This document shows, in pieces, positions 14,863 through 20,344 of a DNA stretch of 20,344 bases; the stretch's first letter is position 1, and each line of letters starts with the position of its first letter. Made by a program: the position numbers and the translations under genes. Origin of the DNA: Bryobacterales bacterium (GTDB lineage: Bacteria > Acidobacteriota > Terriglobia > Bryobacterales > Bryobacteraceae); the NCBI GenBank assembly GCA_003132905.1, contig PKZC01000443.1:501-20844 (forward strand). Reading direction: 5' to 3'. A model generated the notes under the pieces. It was given only the letters and a program-made list of their open reading frames with translations, had not been told where the DNA came from and searched no databases.

Positions 14863-15500
14863 TCGAACGCTCCCGATTTGAATTCCACGTGTTCGCTCTT
14901 ACGAGCCTGATCGAGCCATTCATTGAATGCCTGATTGATGCGCTCACCCTCCAGCGAACTGCGAACTTTGGGCTCCAGCGTATCGAACGAGCTGTCCTTG
15001 GGGTACTCGCGCCGCAGGTCTGCGATATGTTGATCGTAGTAAGCGCGAACATCTTCGTCTGTTACTACCACGCCGCCCTGAAAGCGCTGATTGATAAACT
15101 GCAGCACCGTGATCTGCCACAACAGTTGTGCGCGCAGCTCCGCCTCAGTCAGCCGATAGCGCTCCAGCGAGTCACGCATCTTTTCTCGGGATCCGCCGAA
15201 GCGATCGCGCAGCAGTTGCGCTTCCAACTCAGTAGCTTCCGATTCGGGCGGCCGCCGATACCCTCCGCTCACGATTTCATCCCGGATGATCTGCTGCGTG
15301 ATCAGCCGCTCCGCGGATTCGCGCTTGGCGCTTGCACTGAAATCGAGCTGCGCCCGATTGAGAAAGTCCGTGAGCCGGATGTCTCGATCGATGTCGCTGG
15401 CCTTGATCACGTGCGTGCCGGCAATCACGGCGATGCGATCCAGAACCACAGCGGCTGAAAGAAGCATCGAAAAGCCGATCAGTGAGAGCAAGCCGCGCAT
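14859..15500 (-). CDS. SurA-like periplasmic chaperone without a parvulin domain
   Basis: 213 residues from ATG 15500, which begins 1 nt after the Omp85 stop (TAGCATG). A longer frame reaches to 15587 but would overlap the Omp85 gene by 86 nt and spoil the signal peptide, so I reject it. A hydrophobic N-terminus (LLSLIGFSMLLSAAVV) is followed by the SurA N-domain opening LDRIAVIAGTHVIKASDID. Long helices follow (about 60-140), then VTDEDVRAYYDQHIADLRREY and a helical end (LEGERINQAFNEWLDQAR). In SurA and PpiD a parvulin domain would sit around here; none is visible, so this is probably a holdase-type chaperone rather than an isomerase. It may deliver barrels to the neighbouring Omp85 protein or form part of its complex. 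Its stop overlaps the TamB start. Confidence 0.85.
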   Translation of the reverse strand: MRGLLSLIGFSMLLSAAVVLDRIAVIAGTHVIKASDIDRDIRLTDFLNRAQLDFSASAKRESAERLITQQIIRDEIVSGGYRRPPESEATELEAQLLRDRFGGSREKMRDSLERYRLTEAELRAQLLWQITVLQFINQRFQGGVVVTDEDVRAYYDQHIADLRREYPKDSSFDTLEPKVRSSLEGERINQAFNEWLDQARKSEHVEFKSGAFE

Positions 15501-15501
15501 G

Positions 15502-18500
15502 CTAAAAAGTCTGCCCGATCGAAAAGAAAAACTGGAAATGGCTGATGCTCTGTGGCGTGCTCGCGCAATAGCCGGGCAACTGCGCAATTGGTGTATTCGG
15601 ATTGCAATTCAAAATTTGCGCCGGCGTCCCCGAGAATCCAACGTAAGAAGGTGGATTGAGGGTGTAAGCGAAATCAGCGCGGACCGGCCCCACCGGCGTG
15701 CGATAGCGAACGCCAAAACCCACCGCTTGCACCATGTAGTTGAAATCCTGCGGATTGTTTTGGTGAAAACGTAACGAGACGTCGCTCAAGCTCTGATAGA
15801 CATTTCCCATGTCGTGAAAAAAGACGCCCTGGATGTTCGGGCCGATGAAGGGAAAGCGCAGTTCAATGTTGTTGATGAACAGCGCGTTGCCGCCCAACGG
15901 GAATCCGGTCGGCTCGGATGTCGGGCCCCCAGGCACCAGCGACACGCCAATATCGCGCGGACCGGCTTGGTTAAAGGGGAAGGCGCGCAGCGAATCCGCG
16001 CCCCCCGCATAGAAGCGCTCCGGTAACGGGACGGATTCTTGAGCGTCGATGCCGGCCGGCGGCGAGAAAGGCACAATCACTCCAAATTGCGTCTGCCGGG
16101 CCAGCACCAAATTCTTTCCCAGTGAATAATACGTCGCGTTCCTCACCAGCGCGCGGCCGAAGCTGCGTTGGGACCCGAAGAATCTACCGCTCAAACCGAA
16201 ACTGGCAGTGTTGTACATGCCGTGATGCGGATTGGCCGGATTATCGCGCCGGTCCTGAACGAAGTTGGCCGAGAGCATCCCAATCCGAACGGACTGCAAA
16301 AACTGGGATACCAGCAGAACCGGGATAACAATGTCGCTCACGCTGTCTTGCCGGAAGGAAGCTTGAAACATGCCGGTAAACGATTTTGAAAATTTCTTGG
16401 AAAGCTGCACCGATACCTCTTCGCGCCGGGCCGCAAAAGTCCGGACATTCAGCGTGTCGTCGTAGAGCAGTGAGTAAGTCAGATTTTGCCCTGGGACGCC
16501 GAACAAGTTCGGTTGTAAGTAGGTAAATGAACCGCGCTTCTCAATGGAGGAATACACGCCTTGCAGGCTGACAGTGTGTCCCAATCCTAAGAAATTCAGG
16601 CGGCTGACGGTTACCGATCCTTCCGGGCTGACACCGGTGGTTCCTCCCGGCGCTGCCAGGCTGGTTGTGTTCGGCGTGCCAAATTGCGCCAACTGCGCTC
16701 CGAAACCGAGGGAGAAGGTATATCGATTCGCTTCATCGAAATGATACAGAACGTATTTGTGGTCGGTGTCGCCATCCGGATTTTCAATCGCGGTATCCAC
16801 GTTCGCGAAGACGCCCAAATCGTAAAGCGACTTCTGTATATTGGTTTGCGCGGTGGGCGACAAGGGATCGCCCGGCTTCAGCGTGATGGCGCGGTCCACC
16901 AAGCGCTGCCGTGTGGTGGTGATACCCGACGTCAGCACATCGCGAACATACTCGCGATCGCCTTCCACGATGTTGTAAACCACGCTGACGTGGCCAGGCA
17001 TCACGGGCCGCCACGCAGCATTGAAGGTCACCTTGGGAAAGCCACGCGTGTAGTAATAGGTGAGCACGGTCTCGCGATCGTTCGCGATGTTGACTTCAGA
17101 AAAAGGCTGCCCGGTGGAAGAGGCCAGGCTGGGGAGATCCGCCGTTTTAAATACGGTGTTGCCGTGGATGGCCAGATCGTCAACCACCCATTGCGGCCCT
17201 TCTTCCACATGCAGCGTCACCCCGATGCTTCCCGAGTTGCCACCCTCATCGCGGGTTACTTCAGAGGTGACTTTTGCATCCCGAAAACCATTCGAGGTGT
17301 ACAAATTCGTGATGCTTTGCTCGTCTCTGCTGCGGAAAGCTTCGCTGTAGCGCCCGTGACGAAGGATCAGCAAACTCGCGGGCTGCATGAACATCCGCTC
17401 GCGGATGGAATCCTTATCAAAATAGTGGTTGCCGGTGATAGAAACTCGTACCAGCTTGTAGCGCATACCACGCGAGATGGCATATTCCACCGTCTCGTGA
17501 TCGTCACGCACCGGCTGCACCTTGAAATCGACGGTCACGTCGTAAAAGCCCTGGCTCTGAAAATATTCCTGCAGATTTCGCCTGCCCGTTTCCAGCAGGT
17601 CGTCATCCACGGCGCGTTCCTGAAACACCGGTACATATCTCTTCAGCACGCGGCGCGAAACCTTGGTCTCCACAGCCGTCACTTTGACCGTCGGTCCGGC
17701 ATCGATATCCAGTTCAGGGCGAACGCGCCGCCGGTCGGCATCGTAATCCAGCTTTTTCAGCTCCACGCGCGCCATCAGACGGTCTTTGCCGCCATATTTC
17801 TTCAAGACGCCTTGCACGCCGCTCCGGGTGTGCGAACTGGTGACGTGCCGCCACCAATGGATGATCGGAAGTCGCCAGCCGGTAGCGCGTAAAATAAGGG
17901 CGTCCGGCAGTTTGGTCATTCCCGTAATCTCGGGCATCTCGTACTTGGCACGCTTCCCTTCGTGGATCTGGAAAGTAAGGAAGACTTGCTCCGCATCATC
18001 GCCGCGCTCCACCATCGGAGTCACCTTGGCCTCATAGAATCCATTGGCCTGCAGCAGGCTATGGATGCGTTCTACAGCTTGGGTGACATCGTCGTCTTGA
18101 AATGGAGCGCCGAGCGAGAGTTGCGCCGCACTATCCACCTGGGCCCGGTTGGGCGATTCCATCACTTTCCCTTCCACCGTGATCCCGCCCAGGAACCGAG
18201 CATTCTCAGTTACAAAGCGGATGATCACACCCTCGCCCGAAGGCTCCGCCTCTACCACAATGTCATTGAAGCGTCCCGTCGCAAATAGTCCATCAATGGC
18301 GTGTGCAACGTCGTCGGAGTGCAACGCCTGCCCCTTCTGAAGCGGCTGGACGCGCGCCAGATCGGCAGGGTCCAGTGGCTGGCCGTTGGGAAATTGAATA
18401 TCGACGATCGTCCTTCCTTCGAAAGCCACCGTCTGCCCCTGACCAAAGAAAAAAGACGGAAACGCTAGCGCCAGGAAGCAGACACACGAACTCCTCGCCA

Positions 18501-18522
18501 CTAGCCGGAGCGAACATCGCAC
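15502..18522 (-). CDS. Omp85/BamA-like outer-membrane assembly protein with about seven POTRA domains
   Basis: 1006 residues from a GTG at 18522; no in-frame ATG lies before residue 121, and AGGGG is about 10 nt upstream. The signal peptide is about 1-29. By eye, seven POTRA-like units: about 35-108, 110-188, 190-275, 278-352, 355-441, 445-520 and 523-597; most contain the helix-turn pattern seen in LLQANGFYEAKV, YFQSQGFYDVTV or LYTSNGFRDAKV. BamA usually has five and TamA three. The barrel (about 600-1006) has FPLGGNALFINNIELRFPF and ends HFQFFFSIGQTF, an aromatic C-terminus. The L6 motif that is normally (V/I)RG(F/Y) appears as LRAF (845-848). Two cysteines (973, 986) flank a probable last external loop. 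It is first in a coupled operon with SurA-like and TamB-like genes, so it may be a TamA-type partner of that TamB; the housekeeping BamA role is not excluded. Confidence 0.93.
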   Translation of the reverse strand: MRCSLRLVARSSCVCFLALAFPSFFFGQGQTVAFEGRTIVDIQFPNGQPLDPADLARVQPLQKGQALHSDDVAHAIDGLFATGRFNDIVVEAEPSGEGVIIRFVTENARFLGGITVEGKVMESPNRAQVDSAAQLSLGAPFQDDDVTQAVERIHSLLQANGFYEAKVTPMVERGDDAEQVFLTFQIHEGKRAKYEMPEITGMTKLPDALILRATGWRLPIIHWWRHVTSSHTRSGVQGVLKKYGGKDRLMARVELKKLDYDADRRRVRPELDIDAGPTVKVTAVETKVSRRVLKRYVPVFQERAVDDDLLETGRRNLQEYFQSQGFYDVTVDFKVQPVRDDHETVEYAISRGMRYKLVRVSITGNHYFDKDSIRERMFMQPASLLILRHGRYSEAFRSRDEQSITNLYTSNGFRDAKVTSEVTRDEGGNSGSIGVTLHVEEGPQWVVDDLAIHGNTVFKTADLPSLASSTGQPFSEVNIANDRETVLTYYYTRGFPKVTFNAAWRPVMPGHVSVVYNIVEGDREYVRDVLTSGITTTRQRLVDRAITLKPGDPLSPTAQTNIQKSLYDLGVFANVDTAIENPDGDTDHKYVLYHFDEANRYTFSLGFGAQLAQFGTPNTTSLAAPGGTTGVSPEGSVTVSRLNFLGLGHTVSLQGVYSSIEKRGSFTYLQPNLFGVPGQNLTYSLLYDDTLNVRTFAARREEVSVQLSKKFSKSFTGMFQASFRQDSVSDIVIPVLLVSQFLQSVRIGMLSANFVQDRRDNPANPHHGMYNTASFGLSGRFFGSQRSFGRALVRNATYYSLGKNLVLARQTQFGVIVPFSPPAGIDAQESVPLPERFYAGGADSLRAFPFNQAGPRDIGVSLVPGGPTSEPTGFPLGGNALFINNIELRFPFIGPNIQGVFFHDMGNVYQSLSDVSLRFHQNNPQDFNYMVQAVGFGVRYRTPVGPVRADFAYTLNPPSYVGFSGTPAQILNCNPNTPIAQLPGYCASTPQSISHFQFFFSIGQTF

Positions 18523-18575
18523 TTATATTTGACCCCTACTTGTTGTTTTCGTTACGCACTCAGTTACGATGGCTG

Positions 18576-19520
18576 TCACGCCGCTTCATTGTTGATCTTA
18601 GCGGGAGTCACATCCGCTTGTGGCGGATAGGGTGGCCGGTTGCTATGTGAGCCGTAATTGCGCGTGTACACTTTGGTGAATTCAGCTCCGAGGAAAAAAA
18701 GCTGCGCCGAATAGTAGACCCATACCAGGAAGATCACCACCGTCCAGGCAGCTCCGTAGGTAGACTCAAATCCAACCCGCCCCAGGTAGATGGCCAGCAG
18801 TTGCTTGCCGATGGTAAACAATAATGAAGTAACCGATGCCCCAATCGCCACGTCGCTCCAGCGCAGCCGGATATCGGGAATCAGCTTGTAGATGGCGGCA
18901 AAAAGCAGCGTTATCACGACGAAGGACGCCGCAAAGGCCGCCGTGTGCAGCGCCCATTCTGGAGCCGGAAGTAGCGATTGAAAAAAGTTTCCGATCGTTG
19001 AAATGAAAACGCTGGCCGCCAGTGAGATCAACAGCAGGCACCCGGCCGCGATCACCAGCAGGGACGAATAAAGCCGTTGTTTGATAAACGCCAGGACATT
19101 CCGAAACCAGCCGGTGGTGTCCTCGTCGGGGATTCCCCAAATCAGGTTGAGCGCCGAATGCAGCTCCACAACTACGGAAGAAGCGCCCACGATAAGCGTG
19201 GCGATGCTAAGAATCGTCGCAATCAGTCCGCTGGTGGGCTGATGCGCGTCGCGCAAGACGCCTTGAATGGCCTGCGCGGCATCGCCACCCACTAGCGTTT
19301 GTATTTCCCATGCCAGCTGGCCTTGCACCGCTTGTTGCCCGAAGACACGATCGGCCACCGCGATCGATATCACCAGCAGCGGAGCCGACGAAAGAATGGT
19401 GTAATACGCCAAAGACGCCGCCAGCCGAGGAGCGTTGTCCCGCGACCAATGGTCGAAGATCTCTTCCATCAGTGCGCCGGCGCGCCGGTAAAGTGATGTT
19501 GGCTGCGCGGGGCGCGGCAT
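18576..19520 (-). CDS. YihY/BrkB family inner-membrane protein
   Basis: 314 residues with six predicted membrane helices (about 34-56, 98-121, 150-174, 190-211, 222-246, 255-279). The family signature YYSAQLFFLGAEFTKVY (269-285) is clear, with LAASLAYYTILSSAPLL near the first helix and IPDIRLRWSDVAIGA before the fifth. The family was once called ribonuclease BN by mistake; its true activity is not settled, though transport or envelope roles have been proposed. The C-terminus is a short hydrophilic tail rich in proline. ATG 19520 lacks a Shine-Dalgarno sequence; TAAAAT lies a few bases upstream, and a 6-bp hairpin just before that. It ends 53 nt before the start of the Omp85 gene on the same strand, so it may share its transcript. 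Confidence 0.93.
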   Translation of the reverse strand: MPRPAQPTSLYRRAGALMEEIFDHWSRDNAPRLAASLAYYTILSSAPLLVISIAVADRVFGQQAVQGQLAWEIQTLVGGDAAQAIQGVLRDAHQPTSGLIATILSIATLIVGASSVVVELHSALNLIWGIPDEDTTGWFRNVLAFIKQRLYSSLLVIAAGCLLLISLAASVFISTIGNFFQSLLPAPEWALHTAAFAASFVVITLLFAAIYKLIPDIRLRWSDVAIGASVTSLLFTIGKQLLAIYLGRVGFESTYGAAWTVVIFLVWVYYSAQLFFLGAEFTKVYTRNYGSHSNRPPYPPQADVTPAKINNEAA

Positions 19521-19646
19521 ACTTATTTTAAGGACGCTCGGGGGAGCGTTTTCAGAACTTCCTTCTGCTCAACCCTCAGTCTATGCCCTCCATAGAAAGT
19601 TTTGATTGGACCGTCACGCACCTTCTCTCTTAGGCTCTTATTACCC
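19521..19646. promoter_or_regulatory. Divergent intergenic region with two inverted repeats
   Basis: It separates the minus-strand YihY gene from the plus-strand GAF kinase. ACGCTC-GGGG-GAGCGT (19534-19549) is a perfect 6-bp stem followed by TTT on the plus strand. TCTATG-N5-CATAGA (19580-19596) is a second 6-bp inverted repeat near the middle. Either could be an operator or an RNA hairpin. No pair of good -35/-10 boxes was found for either direction. Confidence 0.4.
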
Positions 19647-20344
19647 ATGTCGGACGACTTACAAGGGCGAAGCTCTGACCTCATTTTCCTGCATCGGGTG
19701 AGCCGCATCGTCACGTCGGAGCTATCGCTGGATGAGATGCTGGGGCAAATCGTCGGCCTGACAGCCCAATCCACACGCTGCGACGCCTGTCTGATCTACC
19801 TGGTGGAATCTTCCAGCGGCGAGTTTGTGCTGCGCGCTTCGCAGGTTCCCCGCGCCCAGAATCTGGATGACGTTCGTGTGAAACCGGGTGAGGGCGTCAC
19901 GGGGTGGGTGGCCGAGCATCAGTCCGTGGTCGCGCTGGGTTCTAATGCATCCGCCGATCCGCGCTTCAAAAGCTTCTCCAGGTTGGTGGAAGACACCTAC
20001 GAAGCGTTTCTGTCGGTGCCGCTGGTGTACAAGGGCCGGACCATCGGCGTTATCAACGTGCACCATCGGGAATCGCACCCTCATTCGGAACAGGAAATTA
20101 GCTCCGTCACCTTTATCGGCGAGCAGATGGGAAGCGCCATCGCCAAGAGCCTGCTGGAGGAAGAGAATGCCCGGCTGGCCGAACGCGATCTCAGGTTGCA
20201 GCGCCACCGCGCGCAGCTCGAAGAAGAAGTCGCGAAAAGAACCGCCGAATTGAACGCGGCTAACCAGGAATTGCGCGTGGCCAAAGAGAAGGCAGAAGAA
20301 ATGGCTCGCCTGAAGAGTGAGTTCCTGGCCAACATGAGCCATGA
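19647..20344 (+). CDS. GAF-domain sensor histidine kinase (partial, 3' end outside window)
   Basis: The frame from ATG 19647 is open to the edge (232 codons plus 2 bases). There is no membrane segment, so it is cytoplasmic. Residues about 10-170 form a GAF domain (LHRVSRIVTSELSLDEMLGQ, KPGEGVTGWVAEHQSVVALG, FLSVPLVYKGRTIGVINVHH). A long charged coiled coil follows (about 170-225, LEEEVAKRTAELNAANQELR). The HisKA H-box then begins, SEFLANMSH, and the window ends just after the phospho-acceptor histidine. The coiled linker and H-box are strikingly like those of the hybrid kinase at 1653-4160 ([17 protein letters not shown]). It is probably a hybrid kinase too, but ATPase and receiver domains are not visible. 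The ligand of the GAF domain cannot be told. The ribosome-binding site is weak. Confidence 0.88.
   Translation, partial: MSDDLQGRSSDLIFLHRVSRIVTSELSLDEMLGQIVGLTAQSTRCDACLIYLVESSSGEFVLRASQVPRAQNLDDVRVKPGEGVTGWVAEHQSVVALGSNASADPRFKSFSRLVEDTYEAFLSVPLVYKGRTIGVINVHHRESHPHSEQEISSVTFIGEQMGSAIAKSLLEEENARLAERDLRLQRHRAQLEEEVAKRTAELNAANQELRVAKEKAEEMARLKSEFLANMSH

Noticed and set aside
15501..15587. A 29-codon N-terminal extension of the SurA-like protein (frame open from 15587)
   Set aside because: It would lie wholly inside the end of the Omp85 gene, is rich in Arg and Ser like an out-of-frame reading, and would bury the signal peptide. ATG 15500 lies 1 nt after the Omp85 stop and is much more natural.
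16684..17892. 402-codon plus-strand frame opposite the Omp85 gene
   Set aside because: The minus strand encodes obvious POTRA and barrel sequence. The plus-strand product is rich in His, Arg and Ala with no recognisable motif, as is typical of antisense frames in GC-rich coding DNA.
1..20344. CRISPR arrays, tRNA or rRNA genes, insertion sequences, integrases
   Set aside because: I saw no regularly spaced repeats, no tRNA-like cloverleaf or CCA end, no rRNA sequence and no transposase or integrase motif in any frame. The window is chromosomal-looking and not an evident mobile island.

Overview
The window most resembles a member of the Acidobacteriota, probably near Solibacter/Bryobacter. This is inference, not a database result. 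It rests on the GC-rich sequence, the double-membrane gene content, a secreted-protein fragment with the 'TPDGxPDLxGTW' start that I associate with that phylum, and the Omp85 - SurA-like - TamB gene order. Almost everything is on the minus strand; the exceptions are a broken TPR gene and a kinase at the right edge.

Left end (1-1652): a partial secreted protein runs off the edge. It is followed by two small co-directed genes of unknown function. They may be driven by a very good sigma-70-like promoter (1604-1632), which would give them an unusually long leader of about 375 nt.

Region 1653-8708 holds four genes on the minus strand. In transcription order they are two tandem TonB-dependent receptor paralogues, a YfiR-family periplasmic protein, and a hybrid histidine kinase with an N-terminal CHASE8-like sensor. 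Each gene overlaps the next by 1-13 nt, so they are almost certainly one translationally coupled operon. The layout suggests a signal path from outer membrane receptor to periplasmic YfiR to inner-membrane CHASE8 to phosphorelay. It parallels YfiB-YfiR-YfiN, but with a kinase in place of the diguanylate cyclase and TonB receptors in place of the lipoprotein. This is the most interesting system in the window.

Region 8777-10236: a short ankyrin-repeat remnant (minus) lies back to back with a secreted TPR protein gene (plus) that is split by one in-frame TAA.

Region 10240-18522 is a second tightly packed minus-strand operon: a large Omp85/BamA-like protein with about seven POTRA-like domains, a SurA-like periplasmic chaperone without a parvulin domain, and a 1540-residue TamB-like protein. 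Together they look like an outer-membrane assembly module. A YihY/BrkB-family membrane protein lies just upstream (18576-19520). Past a 126-bp divergent intergenic region, a GAF-domain histidine kinase starts on the plus strand and is cut by the window edge at its H-box.
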